This document shows positions 17,196 through 26,526 of a stretch of 64,000 nucleotides of DNA, piece after piece. The notes under the pieces are model-generated. The model did no database searches. It had not been told where the DNA came from and saw only the letters and a list, made by a program, of their open reading frames with translations. The first letter of the stretch is position 1. Every line of letters begins with the position of its first letter. Where the stretch lies: assembly GCF_900091555.1 (NCBI RefSeq), contig NZ_FMCX01000002.1, forward strand, positions 744,001 through 808,000, written 5' to 3'. Both the position numbers and the translations under genes were made by a program. Origin of the DNA: Micromonospora mirobrigensis. GTDB lineage: Bacteria; Actinomycetota; Actinomycetes; Mycobacteriales; Micromonosporaceae.

Positions 17196-18635
17196 ATGTC
17201 GATACTCAGCCGTCGGCACCTGCTCCGCCGCGCCGCGCTCTCCGCCGACGCCACCGGGGCCCCCGGCCCGACCCGCGCCCCGGCGCCACCCACCGCCGAG
17301 GCCGACGCGCCCGCCGGTGCGCTGCGGTTCCCGCCGGGCTTCGGTTGGGGCGCGGCCACCTCGGCGTACCAGATCGAGGGCGCCGCCAAGGAGGACGGCC
17401 GCGGCGAGTCGATCTGGGACACCTTCAGCCGCACGCCCGGCCGCACCCGCAACGGCGACACCGGCGACGTGGCGGCCGACCACTACCGGCGCTGGCCCGA
17501 GGACCTCGACCTGATGCGCGACCTGGGCCTGCGCAGCTACCGCTTCTCCGTGTCCTGGCCCCGGATCCAGGCCGACGGCACCGGCCGGCCCAACCAGCGC
17601 GGCCTGGACTTCTACCGGCGCCTCGTCGACGGGCTGCACGAGCGCGGCATCGCCCCGATGGTCACCCTCTTCCACTGGGACCTCCCCCAGGCGTTGCAGG
17701 ACGCCGGCGGCTGGGAGAACCGGGACACCGCTTACCGCTTCGCCGACTACGCCGGCGCCGTCTTCGAGGGCCTCGGCGACCAGGTGCCGGTCTGGCTGAC
17801 CATCAACGAGCCGAAGACCGTGGTGCAGAACGGCTACCTGTGGGGACACCACGCGCCGGGCCGGCAGGACGCCGACGCCGCGTACCTGGTCGCCCACCAC
17901 CTCCAGCTGGCGCACGGGCTCGCCGTACGCGCGCTGCGGGCCACCGGCTCACCGGCCCGGATCGGCCCCGCGCTCAACCTGCACCCCTGCTACCCGGCCG
18001 ACGACACGGCCGCCGCGGCCGCCGCCACCCGCCTCTACGACGGGTACGAGAACCGCCTCTACCTCGACTCGATCTTCACCGGGGCGTACCCGGCCGACGT
18101 GCTGGCCGACCTCGGGCCGGACAGCCGGCTGGTCCGGGGAATCACCGACGGCGACCTGGAAATCATCTCCAGCCCGGTGGACCTGCTCGCGGTGCAGTAC
18201 TACACCCCGATCTACGTCACCGCCAGCGGTGGCACCGCCCAGCGCTGGCCCACCTCCGAGGCGGAGTGGCAGCAGATCTACCCCGACGGCATGTACGACA
18301 TCCTGACCCGGGTCACCCGGGACTACGGCCCGGTCCCGCTGACCGTCACCGAGAACGGGCTGCCCTGCCCCGACACCCTCGGCGCGGACGACACCGTCGA
18401 CGACGCCGGCCGGATCGGCTTCCTGCGCGACCACTTCGCCGCTGCGCACCGGGCGATCGGCGCCGGCGTGCCGCTGGAGAGCTACCACGTCTGGTCACTG
18501 CTGGACAACTTCGAGTGGGCCGAGGGGTACGACCAGCGCTGGGGCCTGGTCTACGTGGACTACCCGACCCAGCGCCGGATCCTCAAGCGCAGCGCCCACT
18601 GGTACCGCCAGGTGATCGCCGACAACGGCCTCTGA
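17196..18635 (+). CDS. GH1 beta-glucosidase with twin-arginine-like leader
   Basis: A 479-residue family 1 glycoside hydrolase. The acid/base Glu is in TINEPKT (about 206) and the nucleophile Glu in TVTENG (about 385); the N-terminal signature is FGWGAATSAYQIEGA. Unlike the usual cytosolic family members it carries a 40-residue extension beginning MSILSRRHLLRRAAL, which has the S-R-R-x-L-L twin-arginine pattern, but the hydrophobic stretch after it is short and broken by Asp and Pro. Export is therefore likely but uncertain. GAGGAG precedes the ATG. Its CebR-like operator links it to the divergent GH48 gene in one cellulose regulon. Confidence 0.92.
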   Translation: MSILSRRHLLRRAALSADATGAPGPTRAPAPPTAEADAPAGALRFPPGFGWGAATSAYQIEGAAKEDGRGESIWDTFSRTPGRTRNGDTGDVAADHYRRWPEDLDLMRDLGLRSYRFSVSWPRIQADGTGRPNQRGLDFYRRLVDGLHERGIAPMVTLFHWDLPQALQDAGGWENRDTAYRFADYAGAVFEGLGDQVPVWLTINEPKTVVQNGYLWGHHAPGRQDADAAYLVAHHLQLAHGLAVRALRATGSPARIGPALNLHPCYPADDTAAAAAATRLYDGYENRLYLDSIFTGAYPADVLADLGPDSRLVRGITDGDLEIISSPVDLLAVQYYTPIYVTASGGTAQRWPTSEAEWQQIYPDGMYDILTRVTRDYGPVPLTVTENGLPCPDTLGADDTVDDAGRIGFLRDHFAAAHRAIGAGVPLESYHVWSLLDNFEWAEGYDQRWGLVYVDYPTQRRILKRSAHWYRQVIADNGL

Positions 18636-18638
18636 GAC

Positions 18639-18675
18639 GCGGGGAGGGGCCCGGCACGGCCGGGCCCCTCCCCGC
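18639..18675. terminator. Bidirectional hairpin terminator
   Basis: A perfect 17-bp stem (18639-18655 with 18659-18675) with a 3-nt loop begins 3 nt after the GH1 stop and lies 9 nt from the stop of the convergent roadblock gene. It is one of the longest perfect terminator stems in the window. Confidence 0.88.
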
Positions 18676-18684
18676 CGGCGCCGC

Positions 18685-19113
18685 TCAGCGGGGCAGCGCC
18701 TGCTGCAACTCCGCCCGCAGCGCCGGCGTCAGCATCTCGCCGGCCTGCTTGGCCAGCCGGGCCATCTCGTAGCCCACCACGCCGATGTCGGCCTCCGCGC
18801 CGGCCAGGGTGGCCAGGATCGAACCGTCGCGGATCTGCATGACCAGGAAGTAGCCGCGGCCCATCTCCACCACGGTCTGCTTGACGACGTCCCCGTCGAA
18901 CATCTGCGCCGCGCCCGCGGTGATGCTCATCAGCCCGGACGTCACCGCCGCCAGCTTGTCCGCGTGGTCCCGGGGCAGGTGCGCGGAGATCGCCACCAGC
19001 AGGCCGTCGGAGGAGACCACCACGGCGTGCGCCACCCCCGGCACCCGCTCGGCGAACGCGGTCACCAGCCAGCTCAGGTCTCGTGCCTCCTGGCTCATCG
19101 TCGTCACTGCCAT
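18685..19113 (-). CDS. Roadblock/LC7 domain protein
   Basis: A 142-residue single-domain roadblock/LC7 protein. [27 protein letters not shown], the [16 protein letters not shown] block and [18 protein letters not shown] are the standard conservon (CvnB-type) pattern. It overlaps the 3' end of the sensor-kinase gene by 10 nt and is translationally coupled to it. In actinobacterial conservons the next genes are a DUF742 protein and a small GTPase. Here a strong terminator follows instead, so the module stops at two genes. Confidence 0.9.
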   Translation of the reverse strand: MAVTTMSQEARDLSWLVTAFAERVPGVAHAVVVSSDGLLVAISAHLPRDHADKLAAVTSGLMSITAGAAQMFDGDVVKQTVVEMGRGYFLVMQIRDGSILATLAGAEADIGVVGYEMARLAKQAGEMLTPALRAELQQALPR

Positions 19114-21788
19114 CCCCCTTCACTGCGCCCGCCAACCGGCGGCAGTCTGAACTCCGTGGTCTCCTCGGCCTCGGCCCGGCGGACCCCGCTGTAGAGCCGG
19201 GACAGCATCCCCGAGACCGCTTCCGGGTCCGGCTCGTGCCGCGCCGGCCCGCCCGGCCGGGCCGGACCGTCGACCGTCGGCAGCTGCGCCATCGGCACCC
19301 GCACCGGCAGGCCCCGCTCGTTGGTCCCTCCGGTCACCGGCGTCGCCGGGGGCGCCGGTGACACACCGGCCGCCGCGACCGGCGCCGGCCCCTGCCGGGA
19401 CCACCACCCGCTCCCCGCCGACGCCGACGGGCCGGCGGCCGGGGCGAGCACGTCCTCGGCCCGCACCGGGACCGGACGCGCCGCGGGCTGGCGCGGCACC
19501 GACCCTGGCCCGACGCCCACCGCCCGCGGGGCCGCGGGCGCCACCGGCACCGGCCCGCCACCGGGCAGACCCGGCACCGGGACGGACGGACCCGCCGGTA
19601 CGGCGGCGCGCGACGGCGCCACGGGGATCTCCCGACCCACCGGCGCGAACGGCAGCGCCCCGGCGCCCGGCGCGGCCACCGGATCGGGGCGGCGCCCGGC
19701 CACCGGCAGCTCCGCCGCGGGGGCGGCCGCACGGGTCTGCCCGACCAGCGAGGTGAGCATCCGCGGCGAGGCCGGCTCGTCGAGGTCGGGGGACGGAGTC
19801 GCGAGGAGGCCGCCGGGGACCAGGATCCGGGCCACCAGGCCGTGCTGGCCGCCGGCCAGCCGCACCCGCAGCCCCAGCCGGGCGGCGAGGTGGCTGACCA
19901 CGAACAGGCCCATCCGCTCGGACGCGGCCACGTCGGCCGCCGGCGGGCTGGCCAGCACCTCGTTCGCCTGCTCCAGCGCCGCCGGGCTCATGCCCAGGCC
20001 CTCGTCGGCGACCTCGATCACCGCGTCCCGACCCTCCGGCCGCACCGTCACCCGCACGACGGTGTCCGGCCGGGAGAAGGCGGTGGCGTTCTCCAGCAGC
20101 TCGGCCAGCAGGTGCACCATCTCGCCGACGGCGTGCCCGACCAGGTGCAGGTCGGCCACCTGGTCGTGGCGGACCCGCTGGTACTGCTCGATCTCGGCGC
20201 TGGCCGCCAGCAGCACGGCGCCCACCCCGACCGGTCGGTTCCACCGCCGGGTCGACTCGGTGCCCGCGAGCACCAGCAGGCTCTCGTCGTTACGGCGCAT
20301 CCGGGCGGCCAGGTGGTCCAGCTTGAACAGGTTCTCCAGCTGGTCCGGGTCGGCCTCCTCCCGTTCCAGCTCGTCGAGCAGCTCCAACTGCCGCTCCACC
20401 AGCACCTGGCTGCGCCGGGCCAGGTTGACGAACATCGCGTTGACGTTACGGCGCATCATCGCCTGCTCCACCGCCACGCTGACCGCGCTGCGGTGCACGG
20501 CCACGAACGCCTCGGCCAGCTCACCGATCTCGTCCTGCGAGCGGACCACGGCCGGCGGGACCTGGATGTCCGGCACTCCGCCGGTCACCCCCCGCAACCG
20601 GTCCAGGGCGTCCGGCAGCTCCAGCTGGGCGATCCGCATCGCCTGGCCGCGCAGCAGCCGCATCGACCGGGCCACCGAGCGGCCGACCAGCAGCGAGATG
20701 AGGACGCCGACCAGCAGGACGGTGACCACCGCGCCGGCGACCAGCAGCGTGGTGCGCAGCTGGTCGGAGCTGGCGTCGTCGGCCCGGCGTACCGCGTCGT
20801 CGAGGACCTTCGCCTCCACCTGGCGCAGCAGCTCCTGCCGCTGCTCGCTGGCGGCCCACCACTGCGGCGCGGGCAGCACCGCCGGGCCGGCGCCACCGGC
20901 CGGGAGGCTCTTCTCCTCCAGCTTCGCCGCGGCGACGAACGCCGGGTCCACCGACGTGCGGTCGTACACGCGGATCTGGTCGGAGGTCGCCGCCACCCGG
21001 AACGCCCCGAGCGCGGTGAGCTGCTGGGCGCGCAGGTCGGTCAGGGTCACCTCGTCGTTGGGCGCGTAGCGGCCGGCGCGGGCCGCCTCGTAGAGCTCGG
21101 CCCGGACCCGGGAGGAGAGCTCCTTGACCCGGGCCAGCTGGACGTAGCGCAGCACGGCGTCGCTGAGCGCCTGCTGCTGCTCGCCGGGGGACGGCTCGGC
21201 CAGCAGGCTGAGCAGCGCGTCGACGGCCCGGTGGTAGTTGCTCAGGATCGTCTCGCTGCTCAGCACCGCGGGCGGGATCGCGGCGCGGATGTAGACGACC
21301 TGGTCGTACGCCTCGAGCACCTCCGAGTACGCGACCCGCCAGGCGGCGTCGGAGTCGGCCAGCGGCTCGGCCGCCGCGCGCAGGTCCCGCAGCGCCGCGT
21401 CGCTGGCGGTCTGCAACGGCTTCAGCGCGGCGATCGCGGCGTCCCGGTCGCCGTTGGCCCCGGCCCGGTGCAACGCGCCCAGCTCACCCGCGGCGCGGTC
21501 CCGTTCCTGCTGGATCTGGTGCACGGCGGCGGTGATCTGCCGGCCGATGCCCACCTGGCCGGCGAAGTCGCCCAGCGTCGTGGTCTGCCCGATCAGGCCC
21601 CGGGTGAGCACCCCGGCCACCACCAGGAACGCCACCGAGGGCACCACCAGCACGGTGGCGAGCTTGGTGCTGACCCGCCAGTCGCGCAGCCGCAGCGGTG
21701 AACGCCGCCGGTGCGGGATCACCCGGACGTCGAACCGGCTCCGCCGCCCGGACGCCACGTCGCGCGACGGGTCGGGACCTGCGCCCAC
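19104..21788 (-). CDS. Nitrate/nitrite-sensing-domain sensor histidine kinase (conservon CvnA-type)
   Basis: An 894-residue membrane kinase. A first helix at about 39-61 is followed by an extracytoplasmic NIT-type helical sensor ([17 protein letters not shown] and later repeats), a second helix at about 348-370, a HAMP-like linker, the [20 protein letters not shown] dimerisation block and a HATPase domain ([14 protein letters not shown]-box, ADEGLGMS G-box). About 230 Pro/Ala-rich residues end with [14 protein letters not shown], typical of CvnA. GTG 21788 was chosen because GAGGAGG precedes it. With the roadblock protein it forms a partial conservon signalling unit. Confidence 0.9.
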   Translation of the reverse strand: MGAGPDPSRDVASGRRSRFDVRVIPHRRRSPLRLRDWRVSTKLATVLVVPSVAFLVVAGVLTRGLIGQTTTLGDFAGQVGIGRQITAAVHQIQQERDRAAGELGALHRAGANGDRDAAIAALKPLQTASDAALRDLRAAAEPLADSDAAWRVAYSEVLEAYDQVVYIRAAIPPAVLSSETILSNYHRAVDALLSLLAEPSPGEQQQALSDAVLRYVQLARVKELSSRVRAELYEAARAGRYAPNDEVTLTDLRAQQLTALGAFRVAATSDQIRVYDRTSVDPAFVAAAKLEEKSLPAGGAGPAVLPAPQWWAASEQRQELLRQVEAKVLDDAVRRADDASSDQLRTTLLVAGAVVTVLLVGVLISLLVGRSVARSMRLLRGQAMRIAQLELPDALDRLRGVTGGVPDIQVPPAVVRSQDEIGELAEAFVAVHRSAVSVAVEQAMMRRNVNAMFVNLARRSQVLVERQLELLDELEREEADPDQLENLFKLDHLAARMRRNDESLLVLAGTESTRRWNRPVGVGAVLLAASAEIEQYQRVRHDQVADLHLVGHAVGEMVHLLAELLENATAFSRPDTVVRVTVRPEGRDAVIEVADEGLGMSPAALEQANEVLASPPAADVAASERMGLFVVSHLAARLGLRVRLAGGQHGLVARILVPGGLLATPSPDLDEPASPRMLTSLVGQTRAAAPAAELPVAGRRPDPVAAPGAGALPFAPVGREIPVAPSRAAVPAGPSVPVPGLPGGGPVPVAPAAPRAVGVGPGSVPRQPAARPVPVRAEDVLAPAAGPSASAGSGWWSRQGPAPVAAAGVSPAPPATPVTGGTNERGLPVRVPMAQLPTVDGPARPGGPARHEPDPEAVSGMLSRLYSGVRRAEAEETTEFRLPPVGGRSEGGWQ

Positions 21789-21885
21789 TCGTGCCTCCTC
21801 GGTCCCCTCGCGCCCGCCACGTCGGCAGCGGGCTCCATCCAACCAGGCCCGTCTCCGGTGTCAACGCCCTGGCCTGAGGAAACGC

Positions 21886-23298
21886 TCAGGATGGATCCGG
21901 TCGTCGGTCACCGGTAACCGGGGCTGCGTGGGACGGTTCCTCCGTCCGGCCGATGGTGGCCAGCTCACCGGCCTCGCCGATCCGGCCCAGGGCCACCAGG
22001 GCGGCACCGGTGGCGCCGATCTCCGGGTTGGGCTGGTGGCGCACCGGCCGGGGCGCCAGGGAGGCGGCGAAGGACCGCCGCCACCAGCGGGAGGCGGTCA
22101 TCGCCCCACCACCCAGCACCACCTCGACCGGCTGTCCGGCGGTGGACTCCAGCACCGCGAGGTCGTCGGCGACCATCCGGCACAGCCCGGTCATCAGCCC
22201 GGCCAGGATCTCCACCGAGGTGGTGCCGAAGCTGAGCCCCTGGAGCTGCCCGGAGCCGGCCGGCGCCAGGCCGGGGGGCCGGTCGCCGCCGAACCGCGGG
22301 TTCGCCGGCACGCCGCCGGCCGGCGGCAGCTCGGCCAGCGCGGCGTGCAGCGCCTCCCCGGCCGGCAGCCGCAGCTCCCGGGCGGCCCAGGCGAACAGGT
22401 TCCCCCCGCAGGAGTACGCGGCCCCGGTCACCACGTGGTCGTGGTCGACCCGGTACCGCCAGAGCTCGGCGGGCAGGGGCGGCAGCACCGCACCGGCGGG
22501 GACCCGCTGGATCAGCCGGACCGCGGCGGAGGTGCCGACGGTGACCGCAGCCCGGGTCGGATCCACACAGCCCTGTCCCACGTTGGAGGCGGCGCCGTCC
22601 CCGAGCGGGGCGTGCCAGCGGGCGCGGGCCAGGTCCGGCCAGCGTCGGGCGTGCGCGGCGCGGAGCCGGCCGCGCCAGTCCAGCGGGGCCAGCTCGGGCA
22701 GCTCACCGTCGCCGACGCCGGCCAGCGCGCACGACTCGGCGTCCCAGGTCAGCTGCCGCAGGTCGAGCAGCCCGGTGCCGGAGGCCTGGGAGACCGACAT
22801 CGGGGCGTCGTCGAGCAGCGCGCCGAGGACGTACTCGGCCAGCCCGGCGAAGCGGGCCACCGGCACGTCGATCCGCTGTCGCAGCCAGGGCAGCCGGACG
22901 TTCCAGTAGGACCGGTGCCACCAGGCGCCGGTGCGCTGGTGCAGCGCCTGCGGGTCGGCCGGTGCGGCCACGTCGGCGGGTGGCTGGGGCCGGGTGTCGA
23001 GCCAGGTGAGCACCGGTCCGAGAGGCTCACCCCGGCCGTCCAGCGGCACCACCGAGTGCCACTGCGCGGACGCGGCGACCAGTTCCACCCCGGCGAGGTG
23101 CCCGCCGGCGGTCAGCTCGTCCAGGCACTCGACCAGGCAGGCGAGGTAGCCGGGACCGTCCAGGGTGCCGGACCCGTCGTCGCCGGCGTCGAGGCGTACC
23201 TTGCGGCGGGCCAGCGCGCCGGGCAGCGGATTGGCCCGCGCGTCCAGCACCAGCCCGCGTACCGACGACGTGCCGAGGTCCAGAGCCAGAATGTTCAT
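21886..23298 (-). CDS. FGGY-family carbohydrate kinase, gluconokinase-like
   Basis: A 470-residue sugar kinase. The N-terminal phosphate loop LALDLGTSSVRGLVLD, the substrate segment SAQWHSVVPLDGRGEPLGPVLTW, the mid-protein TVGTSAAVRLI adenosine motif and the C-terminal VVLGGGAMTASRWW are FGGY hallmarks. The spacing and the AQWHS block fit the gluconate-kinase branch more than xylulose or glycerol kinases. It is a single-gene unit divergent from the trp leader region. Substrate assignment is inference. Confidence 0.83.
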   Translation of the reverse strand: MNILALDLGTSSVRGLVLDARANPLPGALARRKVRLDAGDDGSGTLDGPGYLACLVECLDELTAGGHLAGVELVAASAQWHSVVPLDGRGEPLGPVLTWLDTRPQPPADVAAPADPQALHQRTGAWWHRSYWNVRLPWLRQRIDVPVARFAGLAEYVLGALLDDAPMSVSQASGTGLLDLRQLTWDAESCALAGVGDGELPELAPLDWRGRLRAAHARRWPDLARARWHAPLGDGAASNVGQGCVDPTRAAVTVGTSAAVRLIQRVPAGAVLPPLPAELWRYRVDHDHVVTGAAYSCGGNLFAWAARELRLPAGEALHAALAELPPAGGVPANPRFGGDRPPGLAPAGSGQLQGLSFGTTSVEILAGLMTGLCRMVADDLAVLESTAGQPVEVVLGGGAMTASRWWRRSFAASLAPRPVRHQPNPEIGATGAALVALGRIGEAGELATIGRTEEPSHAAPVTGDRRPDPS

Positions 23299-23404
23299 CG
23301 CGGGTCACCGTACCCGCCGGGACGGCCGGTCACGCCAAGATCCGCGGGCAGGCCGGCGGCGTGCCGCACACCCGGTCGGGGCACCACGAGGGGCCGCCGG
23401 GCGG

Positions 23405-23410
23405 TAGGGT
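23405..23410 (+). promoter_or_regulatory. Candidate -10 element of the trp leader transcript
   Basis: TAGGGT lies 6 nt before the leader ATG. This spacing puts the transcription start at or next to the ATG, so the leader peptide would be translated from a leaderless RNA. I see no clear -35 element. Confidence 0.45.
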
Positions 23411-23416
23411 CGACGC

Positions 23417-23476
23417 ATGCCCGCGCACCTGTCCTGCTGGTGGCCCGCCGACCCGGCGGCCCACTCCCGCGCGTAG
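23417..23476 (+). CDS. trp leader peptide (attenuation ORF)
   Basis: A 19-codon ORF with tandem Trp codons (TGG TGG) at codons 8-9, reading MPAHLSCWWPADPAAHSRA. It ends 95 nt before the fused anthranilate synthase gene and is followed by a hairpin. The AH...WW...PAAH pattern resembles the leader peptides known upstream of fused trpEG genes in Streptomyces. Ribosome stalling at the Trp codons under tryptophan shortage would control formation of the downstream terminator. The function is inferred from structure and position; the ORF itself is seen directly. Confidence 0.85.
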   Translation: MPAHLSCWWPADPAAHSRA

Positions 23477-23486
23477 CTTTCTTCCC

Positions 23487-23510
23487 GCGGCCGCCCGTCG
23501 AGGCGGCCGC
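23487..23510 (+). terminator. trp attenuator hairpin
   Basis: A perfect 9-bp stem (23487-23495 with 23502-23510) with a 6-nt loop begins 10 nt after the leader stop. A second, bulged GC hairpin (about 23536-23560) lies next to the GAGAGGAG ribosome site of the structural gene. The first is the likely terminator. Confidence 0.7.
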
Positions 23511-23571
23511 CGATCTTCCTCCGGCACCGGGCCCGCCTCCTCGGGCGGCACCGCCCCCGAGAGGAGCACCC

Positions 23572-25509
23572 ATGCCCCGCCCGCACGACCCGCTCGCCGC
23601 CGTCGCCGACGGCCGCGACCCCGGTCCGTTCGCGCTGGTCCGCCGCGCCGACGCCGACCGGTTGGACCTGTTCACCGGCCCGGTGGTCACCGTCGACCGG
23701 CTCGCCGACATCCCGCTGCCGTCCGACGGCCCCGGCCCGCACACCCTGGCCCTGGTGCCGTACCGGCAGATCGGCGAGCGCGGGTTCACCCACGTCGACG
23801 ACGGCGTACCCCTGGAGTGCCTGCGCGTCGACGGGCACCGCACGCTCGGCCTGGCGGAGGCGCTCGCGGCGCTGCCCGACGCCCCGGTGGTCACCACCGG
23901 CGGCGGCTTCGACATCGACGACACGGAGTACGCCCGCACCGTCGACCGGGTGCTGGCCGAGGAGATCGGCCGGGGCGAGGGCGCCAACTTCGTCATCCAC
24001 CGCACGCTGCGGGCCACCGTGCAGGGCTCCCCGCTGCGGGCGGGGCTGGCGGCGCTGCGCCGGCTGCTCGTCGGCGAACGAGGGGCGTACTGGACCTTCC
24101 TGGTCTTCACCGGCACCCGGATCCTGGTCGGGGCCAGCCCGGAGCGGCACGTCAGCGTCGCCGACGGGACGGTGCTGATGAACCCGATCAGCGGCACCTT
24201 CCGGCACGCCGGGGCCGCCCCGGACCGGGCGGCGCTGCTGCGGTTCCTGCGCGACCCGAAGGAGGTCGAGGAGCTGTACATGGTGCTCGACGAGGAGCTG
24301 AAGATGATGGCCACCGTCGCCGAGCACGGCGGACAGGTGATCGGGCCGTACCTCAAGGAGATGGCGCACCTGGCCCACACCGAGTACCTGCTCGCCGGCC
24401 AGGGCTCGGCCGACGTGCGGGACGTGCTGCGGCACACCATGTTCGCGCCCACGGTGACCGGCAGCCCGATGGAGAACGCCTGCCGGGTGATCGCCCGCCA
24501 CGAGCGGACCGGCCGGCGCTACTACTCCGGGGTGCTGGCCCTGCTCGGCCGGGACGCGGCGGGCCGGCAGACCCTGGACGCGCCGATCCTGATCCGCACC
24601 GCGGAGATCTCCCCCGCCGGTGACCTGCGGGTGCCGGTGGGAGCGACCCTGGTCCGGCACTCCACCGCCGAAGGGGAGGTGGCCGAGACCCACGCCAAGG
24701 CCGCCGGGGTGCTGGCCGCGCTGGGCCTCGGGCCGGAAGCGCCGACCGCCACCGGCGGGGCGGAGGCCGCCGGGCGCCGGCCGCTCGCCGACGACCCGGA
24801 GGTACGCGCCGCGCTGGTCGCCCGCAACGGCCCGCTGGCCCGGTTCTGGCTGGACCGGCGTACGCCCGGCGCGACGGTGCTGCCCGGCCTGGCCGGCCGG
24901 CGGGCGCTGATCGTGGACGGGGAGGACACCTTCACCGGGATGCTCGCCCACCAGTTCCGCGCGCTCGGCCTCGACGTGCGGGTGCGCCCCTGGCAGGATC
25001 CGGGCCCGCTCGACGGGGAGGACCTGGTGGTGGTCGGCCCCGGGCCGGGTGACCCGAGACGGCACACCGACCCGAAGCAGGCCGCGATGCGGGGGCTGCT
25101 GGGCCGGCTGCTCGACCAGGGGCGCCCGACGCTGGCGGTCTGCCTCGGGCACCAGCTGCTCGCCGGCCTGCTCGGCTTGCGGCTGCACCGCCGGGAGGCG
25201 CCGTACCAGGGGGTGCAGCGGGAGGTGCCGGTCTTCGGCACGCCGCGGCGGGTGGGCTTCTACTCGACGTTCACGGCGCTCGCCGACGCCGACCGGCTGG
25301 CCACCCCGTACGGGCCGGTGGAACTCTCCCGGGACGCCGAGGACGGGGCGGTGCACGCCGTACGCGGCCCTGGTTTCGCCGGGGTGCAGTTCCATCCGGA
25401 GTCGGTGCTCAGCCGGGACGGCACGGCGGTCCTGGCCGAGCTTCTCGCCCATCTGCTCGAACAGCCGAGCCGGATGGCGACCACGCATGATTCCCCGCAT
25501 CGCGGGTAG
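23572..25509 (+). CDS. Fused anthranilate synthase (TrpE-TrpG type, PhzE-like architecture)
   Basis: A 645-residue bifunctional protein. Residues 1-390 are the chorismate-binding component I domain (GASPERHVSVADGTVLMNPI, then SGTFRH, EELKMMATVAEHGG and TVTGSPMENACRVI). Residues about 440-645 are a class I glutamine amidotransferase with the nucleophile in VCLGHQLLAG (Cys about 524) and the His/Glu of QFHPES (about 607). The same architecture occurs in PhzE (ADIC synthase), but no phenazine genes are nearby. The Trp leader/attenuator argues for anthranilate formation in tryptophan or anthranilate-derived metabolism. GAGAGGAG precedes the ATG. Confidence 0.88.
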   Translation: MPRPHDPLAAVADGRDPGPFALVRRADADRLDLFTGPVVTVDRLADIPLPSDGPGPHTLALVPYRQIGERGFTHVDDGVPLECLRVDGHRTLGLAEALAALPDAPVVTTGGGFDIDDTEYARTVDRVLAEEIGRGEGANFVIHRTLRATVQGSPLRAGLAALRRLLVGERGAYWTFLVFTGTRILVGASPERHVSVADGTVLMNPISGTFRHAGAAPDRAALLRFLRDPKEVEELYMVLDEELKMMATVAEHGGQVIGPYLKEMAHLAHTEYLLAGQGSADVRDVLRHTMFAPTVTGSPMENACRVIARHERTGRRYYSGVLALLGRDAAGRQTLDAPILIRTAEISPAGDLRVPVGATLVRHSTAEGEVAETHAKAAGVLAALGLGPEAPTATGGAEAAGRRPLADDPEVRAALVARNGPLARFWLDRRTPGATVLPGLAGRRALIVDGEDTFTGMLAHQFRALGLDVRVRPWQDPGPLDGEDLVVVGPGPGDPRRHTDPKQAAMRGLLGRLLDQGRPTLAVCLGHQLLAGLLGLRLHRREAPYQGVQREVPVFGTPRRVGFYSTFTALADADRLATPYGPVELSRDAEDGAVHAVRGPGFAGVQFHPESVLSRDGTAVLAELLAHLLEQPSRMATTHDSPHRG

Positions 25510-25557
25510 GGCGAAGGGCGACCGGTGGTCCGGACAGGTCGAGAGCCCCCGCCCGGG

Positions 25558-25578
25558 CCACCGGTCACCATCCGGTGG
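25558..25578. terminator. Possible terminator between trpEG and wrbA
   Basis: A 7-bp perfect stem, CCACCGG (25558-25564) with CCGGTGG (25572-25578), has a 7-nt loop. Its left arm can instead pair with 25520-25528. It lies between convergent stops and may serve both genes. Confidence 0.5.
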
Positions 25579-25581
25579 CGG

Positions 25582-26202
25582 TCAGCCGGCGGCCATCCCC
25601 TTCTTGAGGGCGGCGCCGATCTGGATGGCCCGCCTGGCGGTCAGCGCGGTGGCGCCGAGGGCGACGCTGTCCGGCGCGGTCTCGCCGTTGTTGCTGGTGT
25701 GCGAGGCGCCGTACGGGTTGCCGGCGGTGAACTGGCTCGGGTCGGTGTAGCCGGGGGTCACCACCACGCCGCCCCAGTGGTAGAAGACGGTGAGCAGCGA
25801 CAGGATGGTGGACTCCTGGCCGCCGTGGGAGGTGGCGGTGGAGCAGAACGCCGAGTAGACCTTGTTGGCCAGGGCGCCCTGGGCCCAGAGCGGTCCGGTG
25901 GTGTCGATGAACTGCTTCAGCTGGGCGGCGATCATGCCGTACCGGGTCGGCGACCCGAAGATCACCACGTCGGCCCAGGTGAGGTCGTCCAGCTGGACCT
26001 CCTCGACGTCCTGGGTCTCCAGGTGGTGCGCCTGCCAACCGGAGTTCGAGCGGATGGCCTCCTCCGGGGCCAACTCCCGTACCTTGCGCAGCCGCACCTC
26101 GGCCCCGGCCTCGCCGGCGGCGTCGACGGCCGCCTGTGCCATCTGGTAGGTGATGCCGGTCGCGCTGTAGTAGATGACCGCGACCTTGATCTGGCCGTCC
26201 AT
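25582..26202 (-). CDS. wrbA: NAD(P)H:quinone oxidoreductase, WrbA family
   Basis: A 206-residue flavodoxin-fold protein. The FMN phosphate loop VIYYSATGITYQMA, the GSPTRYGMIAAQLKQFIDTTGPLW block and the GGQESTILSL-plus-WGGVVV region are diagnostic for WrbA. The ATG at 26202 follows GGGAGGG; a GTG directly before it is possible. It is expected to reduce quinones by two electrons in the cytosol, limiting semiquinone stress. It is a monocistronic unit. Confidence 0.9.
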   Translation of the reverse strand: MDGQIKVAVIYYSATGITYQMAQAAVDAAGEAGAEVRLRKVRELAPEEAIRSNSGWQAHHLETQDVEEVQLDDLTWADVVIFGSPTRYGMIAAQLKQFIDTTGPLWAQGALANKVYSAFCSTATSHGGQESTILSLLTVFYHWGGVVVTPGYTDPSQFTAGNPYGASHTSNNGETAPDSVALGATALTARRAIQIGAALKKGMAAG

Positions 26203-26526
26203 CACGTGTCCCTCCCTCGTCGTGGATCAGCTCCCGCGACTACCCGTTAGTTGCAGCGTCAAACGTCTGCGGTCCGTGCTCAAGATTTGCGCAAGTTCCT
26301 GCGGCAACCGCTCTCCCGGCCGGCCGCACCGGGGATCCTGATCGCACCGGGCACCCGCTCGACCGTGCACCTGAACGGGGGATCGCGCTCCGCCGACGGC
26401 GTCGGCGTAGCGCGGTCAGGGGCCGCTCCCCCGCTTCCGTACCCAACCCCTGAACCTGGCCGGAGGCGCTCATCCGCGCGCACCGGCTGTCTATGCTGAC
26501 CGTCCACCACCGACGGGAGACGGGGC
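26203..26526. other. Intergenic promoter region, wrbA / winged-helix gene
   Basis: This 324-nt divergent space contains an 8-bp palindrome TTGCGCAA at 26287-26294 and a TATGCT -10-like hexamer at 26492-26497, about 30 nt before the next start codon. I see no ORF with coding-type base composition in it. Confidence 0.5.

Noticed and set aside
23572..25509. Phenazine biosynthesis locus (PhzE-like protein)
   Set aside because: No phzB/D/F/G-type genes are in the neighbourhood, and a Trp-codon attenuator controls the gene, so fused anthranilate synthase is the better reading.
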